DNA from: Elusimicrobiota bacterium
Lineage (GTDB): Bacteria > Elusimicrobiota > Elusimicrobia > UBA1565 > UBA9628
NCBI GenBank assembly: GCA_028868375.1
Contig: JAGWUP010000011.1
Location: 38,496 to 102,495 of the forward strand
Length of the DNA stretch: 64,000 nucleotides
Reading direction: 5' to 3'
The notes beneath the pieces were generated by a model. That model was not told where the DNA came from, did no database searches, and saw only the letters and a list, made by a program, of their open reading frames with translations. The position numbers and the translations under genes are program-made. Below, one piece after another: positions 1-8,433 of the stretch; within the stretch, counting starts at the first letter, position 1; each line of letters opens with the position of its first letter.

Positions 1-2
1 GC

Positions 3-2300
3 GCCTCCGGCGGCGGCCAATGCTATTCCAAAGAGCAATTGCGGAGGATCGCCGATTTAGTCTCGAAGCGCTATCCCGACATCGGCGCGGTGGCTTCCCA
101 GGTCCTGCGCGCCGGGGGCGGCGGCGACATCCGCTGGCGCGACATGCACCCGGTCCTGGATTATCTGAACTCCGAGCAGTCGGCCCTGTCCTACGTCAAG
201 CGGACCGTCACGCCGCGGCAGTGGCGGCGGATTCGGGCCGATCCCCTGGCCTTTCGCGAGATCATGCCGACCCTGCCGGCCTCCGAGCGGCGCCAGGCGC
301 GCGGGAAGTTCAAGGTCCTCATCCGCAAGATGGACCCCGGCCTGATGCCTCCGGGCCGCCCGCTCAATCCCTTCCACCAGGCGCTGACCAAGGCGGATCG
401 CTTCACCGCGACGGTCATGTACGTGATCACCCACCGGCGTCCGATGCCGATCCACTCCTGGCCGGACCGCGAGCCCGACAATCCCGCCGCCTGGGACTAT
501 GACGCCAATCTCGCGTTGGAGGACGGCGATCCCGCGGCCGCGGCCCAGTACGCCGGCAGGGCGCTGGAGCTCAGCCCCGGAAGCGCGGACGCCCTCTCCC
601 TGCTGTCGGCGGCCCAGTACGACCAAAAGGATTTCGCCCTCGCCGCGCAGAGCGCTCGCCGCGCCTTGGCCGTGGATCCGACCAACGCCCAGGCCCTCGC
701 CGTCTCGAGGCTGGCGCACAACGCCGTGGGGAGCTTGTCCTTGCCGTCGCTATCGGCGCAGAAAGCGTCCCCGGGCGCGAATCCCGCGCAAGACGCATCC
801 GCCGCCTCGCGGCCCAGCCTTTCGGATCAAAGCCGCCTCGCGGTCCTGATCGCCGAAAAGGAATCTCTGCAAGCCCTCAACGGCCAAGATTACGCGGCGG
901 CGCGCGCGGCCGCGGGCCGGGCCCTGGCCGCCGACGCGCGCTCCGCCTCGGCCTACGGGCTGCGGGCCATGGCGGAACTCGGGCAGAACGACGCCGAGGC
1001 CGCGCTGGCCGACGCGCGAGCGGGCCTGGCGCTCGACGGCGGCGACCGGATGTCGCGACTGGCGCTGGCCCGGGCCTTGCTGCGGCTTAATCGCTACGGC
1101 GAGGGGCTCTCGGCCGCGCGCGCGGCCATCGCCGGCGATCCGAGAAACGCCTACGCGCGCTTCATGGCCGCCGAGGCGGCGGCGGGCTTGGGGCGGCGGG
1201 CCGAGTCGCTGGAGGCCTTGAAGCAGGCCGCGGGGCTGGACCCCCGCTATCAAAAGATCTACGAGGCGGCGCTGCAGGCTCCGCGGGACAGCGATATGGC
1301 TTTCCTGTTCCCGGACCTCGCCAAACCGACGCCGCCGCGGCCTCCCGAGGGCTCCCGAGGCTGGAGATTCTTGGCGATCGCGCTCGCCGCGGCCTGCGGC
1401 GGGGCGCTGCTGGCTTGGGCCCTGCGGGGCCTGCTGGGGCGCAGCTCCGCTGCGACCTCGGCCGGCTCGGCTGCGGCGGACGGCGCCCTGCTGCGCGGCC
1501 AATACCAGACCCTGCGCCAGATCGGCTCCGGGGGCATGGGAATGGTGTTCGAAGGGCGCGACGTGTCGCTGGACCGTCCGGTGGCGATCAAGCGTATGCG
1601 CGAGGAACTGCGCCTGGACCGCCGCCAACGGGAGCGCTTCGTCGCGGAGGCGAGGCTGGTGGCGGCCCTGCACCACCCCAACATCGTGGACATCTATTCG
1701 ATCGTCGACGAGGGCGACGAGCTGTATTTGATCTTCGAGTTCGTCCCCGGCAAGACCCTCCACGAGCTGGTGCACGGCGAGGGGCCGATTCCCTACGAGC
1801 GGACCGTGGGGCTTCTGCGCGGCATCGCCGGGGCCCTCGAATACGCCCACGCGCGCGGCATCGTTCACCGGGACCTCAAGCCCTCCAACATCATGGTCGC
1901 TCCGGACGGCTCCCCCAAGGTCATGGATTTCGGCATCGCGCGCGCGGCCCGGGACGCCATGGCGCAGACGATGACAGCCACGATCGTCGGCACCCCGCCG
2001 TACATGGCGCCGGAGCAGGAGGAGGGGGTCGTGCGCAAGGAGGCCGATATCTACGCCCTGGGCGTCTGCCTCTACGAGATGCTGAGCGGCCGGCTGCCGT
2101 TCTCCGGGTCCAATAGCGGCATGCTGATGAGCAAGGTCAACAAGTCGTTTCCGCCGATCTCGCGCGCGGCCCCCTGGCTGCCGCCGGGGCTAGACGCCGT
2201 CTTCGGCAAGGCCCTGGAGCCGGACCCGGAGCGGCGCTATCGCGGCGCCTCCGAGCTGCTGGCGGCCTTCGAGAGCGCGCCGGCCCCGGCGAGGGGCTGA
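3..2300 (+). CDS. Membrane Ser/Thr protein kinase with N-terminal TPR repeats (5' partial)
   Basis: Transmembrane Hanks-type kinase. The frame is open to the left edge of the window, so the true start lies outside. In-window residues about 180-240 and 285-415 are TPR repeats, about 454-476 is one hydrophobic segment, and about 499-760 is the kinase domain. Catalytic elements are intact: glycine loop GSGGMGMV, VAIK lysine, HRDLKPSN, DFG and APE. By comparison with the downstream paralogue, which has a signal peptide, the TPR part probably faces the periplasm and the kinase the cytoplasm; this is the reverse domain order of PknB-type receptors. The stop overlaps the start of the next gene (TGATG), so the two are translationally coupled. 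Ligand and substrates are unknown. Confidence 0.88.
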   Translation, partial: ASGGGQCYSKEQLRRIADLVSKRYPDIGAVASQVLRAGGGGDIRWRDMHPVLDYLNSEQSALSYVKRTVTPRQWRRIRADPLAFREIMPTLPASERRQARGKFKVLIRKMDPGLMPPGRPLNPFHQALTKADRFTATVMYVITHRRPMPIHSWPDREPDNPAAWDYDANLALEDGDPAAAAQYAGRALELSPGSADALSLLSAAQYDQKDFALAAQSARRALAVDPTNAQALAVSRLAHNAVGSLSLPSLSAQKASPGANPAQDASAASRPSLSDQSRLAVLIAEKESLQALNGQDYAAARAAAGRALAADARSASAYGLRAMAELGQNDAEAALADARAGLALDGGDRMSRLALARALLRLNRYGEGLSAARAAIAGDPRNAYARFMAAEAAAGLGRRAESLEALKQAAGLDPRYQKIYEAALQAPRDSDMAFLFPDLAKPTPPRPPEGSRGWRFLAIALAAACGGALLAWALRGLLGRSSAATSAGSAAADGALLRGQYQTLRQIGSGGMGMVFEGRDVSLDRPVAIKRMREELRLDRRQRERFVAEARLVAALHHPNIVDIYSIVDEGDELYLIFEFVPGKTLHELVHGEGPIPYERTVGLLRGIAGALEYAHARGIVHRDLKPSNIMVAPDGSPKVMDFGIARAARDAMAQTMTATIVGTPPYMAPEQEEGVVRKEADIYALGVCLYEMLSGRLPFSGSNSGMLMSKVNKSFPPISRAAPWLPPGLDAVFGKALEPDPERRYRGASELLAAFESAPAPARG

Positions 2301-4495
2301 TGAACGGCATCGTCCTGCTGGCTGCGCTGCTCTGGCTGCCGGCCCGCGGCGCGCAAAGCGCCGGTCAAAGCCAGGCTCCGGCGGGTCCCCTGCTGTCCGA
2401 TTCCGAGTATCAGGAGATCGAGAAGCATAAGGACGATTCCGCCCGGCAGATACTCGGCGCCCGCCAAGTCGAGCCTTGGACCCATCTGCCGGGCGATCGC
2501 GCGCAGCAACGGCTCATCGACCAGGCCTTCGGGGCGGGGACGTTCCAGCGCGCCCATCTGCAGATGCGCTTCCTGCTGAAGGCCTATCTCCGCCAAGAGC
2601 AGCCGCCGGACCAGCTCAAGCAGGGCGCTTCCGACATCGTCTTCGGCCTCAGCCGCGTCGTCGGCTACGGTTTGGACTACGCCAAGCTCGTCTCTGGCAA
2701 CATGCCGGAGGCTCGGCGCCAGGGCGAGCTGCGGGCGCTCGATGAGAAGATGGACCGGGCCAACGATTTCTTAAAGAGCATTCCCCTGGGCGGCGCCGGC
2801 CGCCGCGGCCCGAACGTGGAGGTGGCTCTGCTCTCAGGAGAGAAGAAATACGGCTCGGCGGTGATGGGCATCGTCGCCAAGATCAGCGGCTTCGACAAGG
2901 TCCAGCAGGTGTTGAACGACAATCCGGGCAACGCCGACCTGCGCGTCTCGGCCGGCAACGCGGCCCTGGCCGCCGGCGACCCAGCCCTGGCCAAAGGTTT
3001 TTTCGACCAGGCCTTGGGCGTCGCTGCGAACGATCCCGGGGCCCTGTCGGGCCGCGCGGCCGCCGAGGCGAACCAGGAGGATTTTCAGGCCGCGTCCAGG
3101 GACGCCCGCCGCGCGCTGGCCGCCGATCCCTCCGACGCGACCGCCCGGGCGGTGCTGCGGCTGGCCCATCCGACCTTGGGCGGGGCGCGTTTCGGGGGCG
3201 TTTCGGCGTCCGCGGGGCTTGGCGCTTCCATGCCCGCGCCCGCTCCTGCCGCCCTGGCGGCGTTCCCGGCCGGCGTCGCGGCGGCCGCCTCCAAGCGGCA
3301 GCCGGGCGCGCGCGACGAGAAAGCCTCCTTTGCGACCGTTTCGCCCGCCAATTCGCGCGCTGCGGCCGCTAGCGGCTCCCCCTTGGCCGCGGGGATCAAG
3401 GCCCTCAACCGCGCCGGGCTCTATCGACGGGGCCTGGCGGCCGCCGATCAAGCGCTGCGCGTGTCGCCGCGCGACGCTTACGCCCATTACATGCGGGCGA
3501 TGGCGCTGCGAGGCTTGGGAGACCGCAACGGAACGCTGGCCGAGCTGGGGAAAGCGGCGGCCCTGGACGGCCGCTACCGGGACGCCTACGCCCTGGCCCG
3601 CTCGCTCGGGCCCAATGACGATCTCTCCTTCCTGTTTCCGGAGGAGCAGCTGTCCGCGGCGAAGGCGGCCCTGGCTCGCCGCAGGGCCGCGGCCTGGCCG
3701 TGGATGGCGCTGCCTCTGGTGGCCGGAGCCGGGCTGGCATTGTTTGGCTTAAGCGGCCTGCTTTTCCCTGGTCTGGGCCGGCGCTTGCGCCGGCTCTGGC
3801 GGCCGGGGCCGGCCTTGGGCAGGGGCCAGACGGCGGGGCTGTCGGCGCCCGCGCCGTGGGGCCTTGCGCCGCAAACGCTGGGCGGGCGCTACCGCTTGCT
3901 TTCCGCCATGGGCGGCGGCGTCCATGGGGACCTGTATCGAGCCTTGGACCAAGCCTCGGGACGGCCGGTGGTCGTTCGCAGCCTGCGTCTTGATATGCGC
4001 TCCAGCGACCGCCAACTCTGGCTTGGGCCGGCCCGCTTGGCCCGCTCTCTCGAGCATCCCGGCATCGCCGCGCTCCTGGACGTGCTCGAGGAGGACGGAG
4101 CGCTGCATTTGGTCAGCCAATTCGCCGAGGGGCGCTGCCTGCGCGAGAGCCTGGCCTTCGAGGGCGCGCTGCGCTGGGAGTCGGCCCATGCGGTATTCCG
4201 GCAGGTCGCCGCCGCGCTGGATTACGCGCACGGGCGCGGCGTGGTCCATGGAGCGATCAAGCCCTCCAACATCGTCGTCGATGCCTCGGGCGCGGCGAAG
4301 CTCACGGACTTCGGCCTGGCCCGCCACGGCGCCGAGCGCGGCAGGGACCTTCAAGACCTGGCCGCCTGCCTGCGTCGCTCTTTAGGCGAGCTGCCGTCGA
4401 CGCGCTCGAAAGTCCTGGACTCCGCGTTGTCCGGGGCGGCCGCCCGGGCCTCCGCCGGGGAGCTGGTCGCCGCCGTCGCCGCCTGCCCGCGGTGA
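2300..4495 (+). CDS. Membrane TPR protein with C-terminal pseudokinase domain
   Basis: 731 residues with the same plan as the kinase upstream: signal peptide (1-20), TPR repeats (about 200-290 and 365-430), transmembrane segment (about 464-490) and a kinase-like domain from about 530. Catalytic residues are lost: the glycine loop is AMGGGVHG, the VAIK lysine is arginine (VVVRS), the HRD aspartate is gone (HGAIKPSN), and there is no APE motif, although DFG remains. The C-lobe is short. It is therefore most likely catalytically dead and acts as a partner, scaffold or allosteric regulator of the active kinase encoded 1 nt away. The signal peptide argues for periplasmic TPRs. Biological role is not known. 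Confidence 0.85.
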   Translation: MNGIVLLAALLWLPARGAQSAGQSQAPAGPLLSDSEYQEIEKHKDDSARQILGARQVEPWTHLPGDRAQQRLIDQAFGAGTFQRAHLQMRFLLKAYLRQEQPPDQLKQGASDIVFGLSRVVGYGLDYAKLVSGNMPEARRQGELRALDEKMDRANDFLKSIPLGGAGRRGPNVEVALLSGEKKYGSAVMGIVAKISGFDKVQQVLNDNPGNADLRVSAGNAALAAGDPALAKGFFDQALGVAANDPGALSGRAAAEANQEDFQAASRDARRALAADPSDATARAVLRLAHPTLGGARFGGVSASAGLGASMPAPAPAALAAFPAGVAAAASKRQPGARDEKASFATVSPANSRAAAASGSPLAAGIKALNRAGLYRRGLAAADQALRVSPRDAYAHYMRAMALRGLGDRNGTLAELGKAAALDGRYRDAYALARSLGPNDDLSFLFPEEQLSAAKAALARRRAAAWPWMALPLVAGAGLALFGLSGLLFPGLGRRLRRLWRPGPALGRGQTAGLSAPAPWGLAPQTLGGRYRLLSAMGGGVHGDLYRALDQASGRPVVVRSLRLDMRSSDRQLWLGPARLARSLEHPGIAALLDVLEEDGALHLVSQFAEGRCLRESLAFEGALRWESAHAVFRQVAAALDYAHGRGVVHGAIKPSNIVVDASGAAKLTDFGLARHGAERGRDLQDLAACLRRSLGELPSTRSKVLDSALSGAAARASAGELVAAVAACPR

Positions 4496-4501
4496 TCGCC
4501 G

Positions 4502-4530
4502 TTGCGGCGGGGACGGAGCTCTGTTATAAT
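4502..4530 (+). promoter_or_regulatory. ssrA promoter (TTGCGG-17-TATAAT)
   Basis: A -35-like TTGCGG at 4502-4507 and a consensus TATAAT at 4525-4530 are separated by 17 bp. The predicted tmRNA 5' end (4536) lies 6 nt after the -10 box, as expected for a sigma-70 promoter. Confidence 0.8.
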
Positions 4531-4535
4531 GAGTC

Positions 4536-4892
4536 GGGGGTGAACTAGGTTCGACAGGCGTCGTTGAGTCGATGGTCGCAGGCCCTGGAAGGTCTGAGCC
4601 AGGATAAAATCAGGCCAAAACACAAACGCCAACACGCAGTTGGCTTGGGCTGTCGCCTAACACGCGATAAGCACACGCCGGTCCGCGACTCCTGCTGGCG
4701 GGTCGCCGGCGTCAAGAGCAGGGTGCGGTCCCTCCCGCTGTTCCCGTCGGAGGGGGGCTTAAGCGAGAACGGGGATAGCCCGGTGGCACTGGTCCGGCGG
4801 TCTCCGCCGGGTGAAATGAACGTCGGACTAAGCCTGTAGTGACCTCGGCCGGCGGAGCTTGGACGCGGGTGCGACTCCCGCCACCTCCACCA
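4536..4892 (+). ncRNA. ssrA: tmRNA (transfer-messenger RNA)
   Basis: Rescues ribosomes stalled on broken mRNA by acting first as tRNA-Ala and then as a short message tagging the stalled protein. The 5' end GGGGGTG pairs with CACCTCC before the 3' ACCA to form the 7-bp acceptor stem. TTCGAC in the 5' D-region and a T-arm (GCGGG / CCCGC around TGCGACTC) are in place, and CCA is encoded. A tag frame ends at TAA 4658-4660. The likely peptide is ANTQLAWAVA with GCC at 4628 as first tag codon, but an ACA six nt upstream aligns with the Escherichia coli resume codon, so the exact resume point is uncertain. About 357 nt, single-piece. Short reading frames across it are not genes. Confidence 0.93.
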
Positions 4893-4899
4893 GTTGCCT

Positions 4900-4933
4900 G
4901 AGCCGGCGGCATGATGCCGCCGGCTCTCTCTTG
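4900..4933 (+). terminator. Rho-independent terminator of ssrA
   Basis: A perfect 12-bp GC-rich stem (4900-4911 with 4915-4926), a 3-nt loop TGA, and a short pyrimidine tail TCTCTT, 8 nt after the tmRNA CCA end. Confidence 0.8.
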
Positions 4934-4959
4934 ACAGGGGGCGCGCGAAGCGATTGAAT
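4931..4959 (+). promoter_or_regulatory. sppA promoter (TTGACA-17-TTGAAT), leaderless start
   Basis: Perfect -35 TTGACA at 4931-4936, 17-bp spacer, -10-like TTGAAT at 4954-4959. ATG 4967 begins 7 nt after the -10, so transcription should start at or next to the start codon. The -35 overlaps the tail of the ssrA terminator. Confidence 0.6.
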
Positions 4960-4966
4960 GCCCCCC

Positions 4967-5980
4967 ATGGACCCAGCCGACCCGATCGCCGGCGATAACG
5001 CGCCGGCGCCGCAGCCCGCGGCGCCGAAGGCCAAGAAGCGGTTGATGGTCGTCCTGGCGGGCCTCTACGCGGCTTCCTTGCTGGCGGCTTGCGTGCTGCT
5101 GCGCGGCGCCAGCAAGACCGAGAGCGCGGCCAGGCTGCTGGACCTCTCCTCCCAAGCGTCGGAGAGCGTCGGCTGGGTGGCGATCCACGGCGCGATCTTC
5201 AATTCGGCCTCGGGCAGGCCCTGGGAGCAGGGCAGCGAGCAATGGGCGCGCCGCATCAAGGAAATGGCCGAGACCAAGGGCGTGAAGGCCATCGTCCTGG
5301 ACATCAACTCTCCCGGCGGCAGCGTCGGGGCGGTCCAGGAGCTCCACAGCCAGATCGAGCGCGTCCGCCGCGAGAAAAAGATTCCGATCGTGGCCTTGTT
5401 CGACGACGTGGCGGCTTCCGGCGGCTACTATATCGCCTCGGCGTGCGATCGCATCGTCGCCCATCCCGGCACCTTGACGGGCTCGATCGGCGTCATCTTC
5501 GAGGTGACCAACGCCCAGGGCCTGCTCTCGAAGATCGGCGTGAAGATGGATCCCGTCAAGTCCGGGCCCCACAAGGACATAGGCTCTCCCGCGCGCGCCA
5601 TGACGCCTGAGGAGCGCAAGCTGATGCAGGCGCTCATCGACGACGCCTACGGCCAGTTCGTCGCGGCCGTGGCGGCGGGGCGGCACCTGCCGGTCGAGAC
5701 GGTGCGCCGCTTGGCGGACGGCCGCGTCTTCTCCGGAGACCAGGCCTTGGCCGCCGGCTTGGTCGACGAGCTCGGCGACTCCACCGACGCCGTCGAGCTG
5801 GCCGGCCGTCTGGCCGGCATCAAGGGTCGGCCCGAGGTGCGCCGGAACGCCGACCACTTCGGAGAGCTCTTCGACATGCTGCAGTCCCGCTTCTCCGGCG
5901 GCTTGGCCGGCTTGGCCTCCGGCTTGAGCGAAAGCTTCACGCCGCATTCCGGCCTGCTCTATCTCTGGCGAGGCTGGTAG
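4967..5980 (+). CDS. sppA: Signal peptide peptidase SppA (S49 family)
   Basis: Membrane-anchored serine protease that degrades cleaved signal peptides and other membrane-associated peptides. 337 residues, the short form. One N-terminal transmembrane segment (about 25-45) is followed by the S49 domain with INSPGGS, the nucleophile serine in AASGGYY (about residue 150) and the catalytic lysine in SGPHKD (about residue 201); the spacing matches the Ser/Lys dyad of Bacillus SppA. ATG 4967 is preferred over ATG 4958 because the promoter -10 box ends at 4959. Confidence 0.9.
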   Translation: MDPADPIAGDNAPAPQPAAPKAKKRLMVVLAGLYAASLLAACVLLRGASKTESAARLLDLSSQASESVGWVAIHGAIFNSASGRPWEQGSEQWARRIKEMAETKGVKAIVLDINSPGGSVGAVQELHSQIERVRREKKIPIVALFDDVAASGGYYIASACDRIVAHPGTLTGSIGVIFEVTNAQGLLSKIGVKMDPVKSGPHKDIGSPARAMTPEERKLMQALIDDAYGQFVAAVAAGRHLPVETVRRLADGRVFSGDQALAAGLVDELGDSTDAVELAGRLAGIKGRPEVRRNADHFGELFDMLQSRFSGGLAGLASGLSESFTPHSGLLYLWRGW

Positions 5981-5982
5981 TA

Positions 5983-6558
5983 GTGCCGACGCTCGAGCTG
6001 CTCTACGATTTCATCGAGGAGCCCTCGCGCGCCTGCGAGGCCGTGCGCCGGACCCGGCCGCTGGCCGCCGGCCTGCTTGGCTTCCTCATCGGCGGCTCCG
6101 GCTTCCTCGCGGCCCAAGCCCTGTCGAATCGCCTCCACTTCTTGTCGTTCTCCTGGGCCTGCCTGGCCGCTGTCGTCGCCTGGAAGATCGTCTTTGTCTT
6201 CATCCTCGCGGGCGTCTTGCACCTGATCCTGCAGTTTCAAGGCAGGCAGGGCGACGCCGTCGCCCTTTTCATCTTGTTCGGGCTGACCGAGCTGGCTTGG
6301 GCCTTGGCCCTTCCCCTGGTGCTCCTGCTCAAGGCGGCGGCGGCATCCCCCTGGCTGATCTCGACCGCTTTCCTGCTGGTTGGGCTCTTGAGCCTGGGCC
6401 TGAAGGCCCGCAGCCTTCAGGACGACTACGGCTTGAGCGCGGGCAGGGCCTGGCTGACCCTGAGCCTGCCGTATCTGGTGGTGGCGGCCGTTCTGGCGCT
6501 GGCCGTTTCCCTTCTGGCGCTGCGCTTGCTCTTCGAAGCGGTCCGCGTCCTCGCCTAG
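5983..6558 (+). CDS. Yip1-like integral membrane protein
   Basis: 191 residues with about five hydrophobic helices and a short N-terminal cytoplasmic stretch containing a conserved-looking FIEEPSRA motif. The arrangement resembles the bacterial Yip1-domain family, whose function is not established. It starts with GTG 2 nt after the sppA stop and ends 6 nt before nnrE, so it is in the sppA operon. A role in membrane or envelope homeostasis beside SppA is only an inference. Confidence 0.6.
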   Translation: MPTLELLYDFIEEPSRACEAVRRTRPLAAGLLGFLIGGSGFLAAQALSNRLHFLSFSWACLAAVVAWKIVFVFILAGVLHLILQFQGRQGDAVALFILFGLTELAWALALPLVLLLKAAAASPWLISTAFLLVGLLSLGLKARSLQDDYGLSAGRAWLTLSLPYLVVAAVLALAVSLLALRLLFEAVRVLA

Positions 6559-6564
6559 AGCAGC

Positions 6565-7260
6565 ATGTCCGGTTCGGAAATTCCCGCGACCTACGACGGC
6601 TTGCCGGTGGTGACGGCGGCGCGCGCCCGCGCGCTCGACTTGGCGGCGCAGCGGCGCGGGATTCCCGCCTCAGAGCTGATGGAGCGGGCCGGAGAGGCGG
6701 TGGCGCGGGAGATGGAGGCGATGCTCGAGGCTCCTTCCGGCGCGATTGCCGTCTGCTGCGGCCGCGGCTCCAACGGCGGCGACGGCCTGGCGGCGGCGCG
6801 CGAGCTGGCGCGGCGCGGCTTTGGCGTGACGGTCTTCCTCTGTCCGCCTAAGGCGGGGCAGGGCTACTCCGAGTTGCTTGAAGACAAGCTGGAGCGCGCC
6901 CGCCGGGCGGGGGCGCTGATCCTGTCGCCAGGCCGGGAGGAGAGACCCCCGGCGTTGGCGCGCGCGCAAGCGGCGATCGACGCCTTGCTCGGCACCGGCT
7001 TTCGGGGCCGTCCCGAGGGAGACGTCGAGCGCATGATCCGGCAGCTCAACGATTCCGGCAAGCCGGTGTTGGCCGTCGACCTGCCCTCGGGGCTAGACCC
7101 GGACACCGGGGCGCGCGCCGGCTCCTGCGTGGCCGCCGCGGCGACCGTGACCTTGGGGCTGGTCAAGCGCGGCTTGCTTGCCTGTCAGGCCCGGCCTTTC
7201 GTGGGGAGGCTGACGCTGGCCGACATCGGCTATCCCCGCGATCTTCTCCGCGCGGCTTAG
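6565..7260 (+). CDS. nnrE: NAD(P)H-hydrate epimerase
   Basis: Epimerises damaged R-NAD(P)HX to the S form so that the partner dehydratase can repair it. 231 residues, the YjeF_N domain alone. Visible motifs are ELMERAG near the N-terminus, the phosphate-binding loop GRGSNGGDG, AVDLPSGLDPDTG around the catalytic aspartate, and TVTLGLVKRGL. The dehydratase half (NnrD), often fused to it, is absent here and must be elsewhere. The gene ends convergently with tilS, with a 4-nt overlap of stop codons. Confidence 0.9.
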   Translation: MSGSEIPATYDGLPVVTAARARALDLAAQRRGIPASELMERAGEAVAREMEAMLEAPSGAIAVCCGRGSNGGDGLAAARELARRGFGVTVFLCPPKAGQGYSELLEDKLERARRAGALILSPGREERPPALARAQAAIDALLGTGFRGRPEGDVERMIRQLNDSGKPVLAVDLPSGLDPDTGARAGSCVAAAATVTLGLVKRGLLACQARPFVGRLTLADIGYPRDLLRAA

Positions 7261-7994
7261 AGCCTTGGCTTAAGCGAGCGGGCTTGCTCGGCGATGCCGG
7301 CCAGATGCTCCCGCACGCGCGGCTGCCGCTCGGATAGCAGCGGCAGCACGCGCCGCCGCAGCCAGTTGCGCGTAAAATCCAGGGAGAGATTCGAGCGGTC
7401 GAGGCGCGAGGACAACTTGTGGCGGCGCAGATACTGCGTCACCTCTTCGCGCGAGAGCGGCAAGAGCGGCCGGATGAGCGCGACGCCTGCGGCCAGGCTG
7501 CGCCGCGGCGGCATGGCGCCCAGGGCGGCCAGGCGCGTGCCGCGCAGGAGGTTGAGCAGCACCGTCTCGGCCTGGTCGTCTAGCTGGTGGCCGGTCGCCA
7601 CCGAGGCGCAGCCCAAGCGCCTGGCCTCGCCGGCCAGGGCCTGGTAGCGGGCCGCCCGGGCCGCCTCCTCCAGGCCGCGCCGGCGATGAGCCGCCCGGCC
7701 CTTGACGTTTCGGCGCAGCAGCGAGAACTCCAGGCCGAGACCGGCGGCCAGGCGCGCGACGAAGGCGGCGTCGCGATCGGCTTCGCGCCCCCGCAGGCCG
7801 TGGTGCACGTGGACGACGACCACCCTCAGGCGCAGGGCGCGCGCGCGCTGGGCCAGGTAATGCGCCAGGCAGACCGAGTCCGGCCCTCCGGAGACGGCCG
7901 CCGCGACCCCCTGGCCGCCGACCAGCAAGGAATGCCGCCGTTCATGCGCGATGAGCTTGGCCCAAACGCGCGCGGCGAAGGCCTGCCGGTGCAT
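7257..7994 (-). CDS. tilS: tRNA(Ile)-lysidine synthetase
   Basis: Modifies C34 of the AUA-reading tRNA-Ile to lysidine using ATP and lysine. About 245 residues with the PP-loop AVSGGPDS near the N-terminus, VHVHHGLRG, GHQLDDQAET and RNWLRRRVLP motifs. It corresponds to the short form lacking the extra C-terminal domains of E. coli TilS. ATG 7994 is chosen because a TAAAAT box lies 5 nt upstream; ATG 8009 is the alternative. It diverges from the receiver gene at 8047. Confidence 0.9.
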   Translation of the reverse strand: MHRQAFAARVWAKLIAHERRHSLLVGGQGVAAAVSGGPDSVCLAHYLAQRARALRLRVVVVHVHHGLRGREADRDAAFVARLAAGLGLEFSLLRRNVKGRAAHRRRGLEEAARAARYQALAGEARRLGCASVATGHQLDDQAETVLLNLLRGTRLAALGAMPPRRSLAAGVALIRPLLPLSREEVTQYLRRHKLSSRLDRSNLSLDFTRNWLRRRVLPLLSERQPRVREHLAGIAEQARSLKPRL

Positions 7995-8046
7995 GGCCGA
8001 TTTTAGCATGTGGAAATCGAGCTGGGAAATTAGGTACCGTCTCGGC

Positions 8047-8427
8047 ATGAGCAAGAAAGTGCTGATCATCGATGACGAGCCGGACATGCTCGAGTTGATG
8101 CGCTTCGCCCTGCAGAAGGGCGGCTTCGAGGTCTCGACCTGCGACAACGGCCGCCTGGCCTGGGACGAGATCATGCGGGTCAAGCCGGACTTGCTCGTGC
8201 TCGACGTCATGCTCCCCGGCATCGACGGCTACACCCTGCAGGTCAAGATTTCCCAGGACGCGGCGACGCGGGAATTGCCGATCATCGTCGTGACCTCCCT
8301 GGAGCCGTCCAAGACCCTGTTCCAGAGATTTCCCCAGGTCGTGGGCTTCATGACCAAGCCCTTCAAGACCGACGAGCTGGTGCAGACCGCCCAGAGCGCC
8401 GTCTCGCGCTCCGGCCAGGCCTCCTAG
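8047..8427 (+). CDS. Single-domain response regulator (receiver only)
   Basis: 126 residues comprising only a CheY-like receiver: acidic pocket IIDDEP, phospho-acceptor D53 in LLVLDVMLP, switch T/S in VVTS and conserved lysine in MTKPFK. With no output domain it probably works by protein-protein contact or as a phosphorelay intermediate. The cognate kinase is not adjacent. Translation starts at ATG 8047, with a TACCGT box 6 nt upstream. It lies 6 nt before fixC, so the two are probably co-transcribed, an unusual neighbourhood for an electron-transfer flavoprotein. Confidence 0.85.
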   Translation: MSKKVLIIDDEPDMLELMRFALQKGGFEVSTCDNGRLAWDEIMRVKPDLLVLDVMLPGIDGYTLQVKISQDAATRELPIIVVTSLEPSKTLFQRFPQVVGFMTKPFKTDELVQTAQSAVSRSGQAS

Positions 8428-8433
8428 GAGCCG

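Noticed and set aside
4564..4839. 91-codon open frame inside the tmRNA gene
   Set aside because: The segment is fully explained by tmRNA structure; the reading frame is fortuitous.
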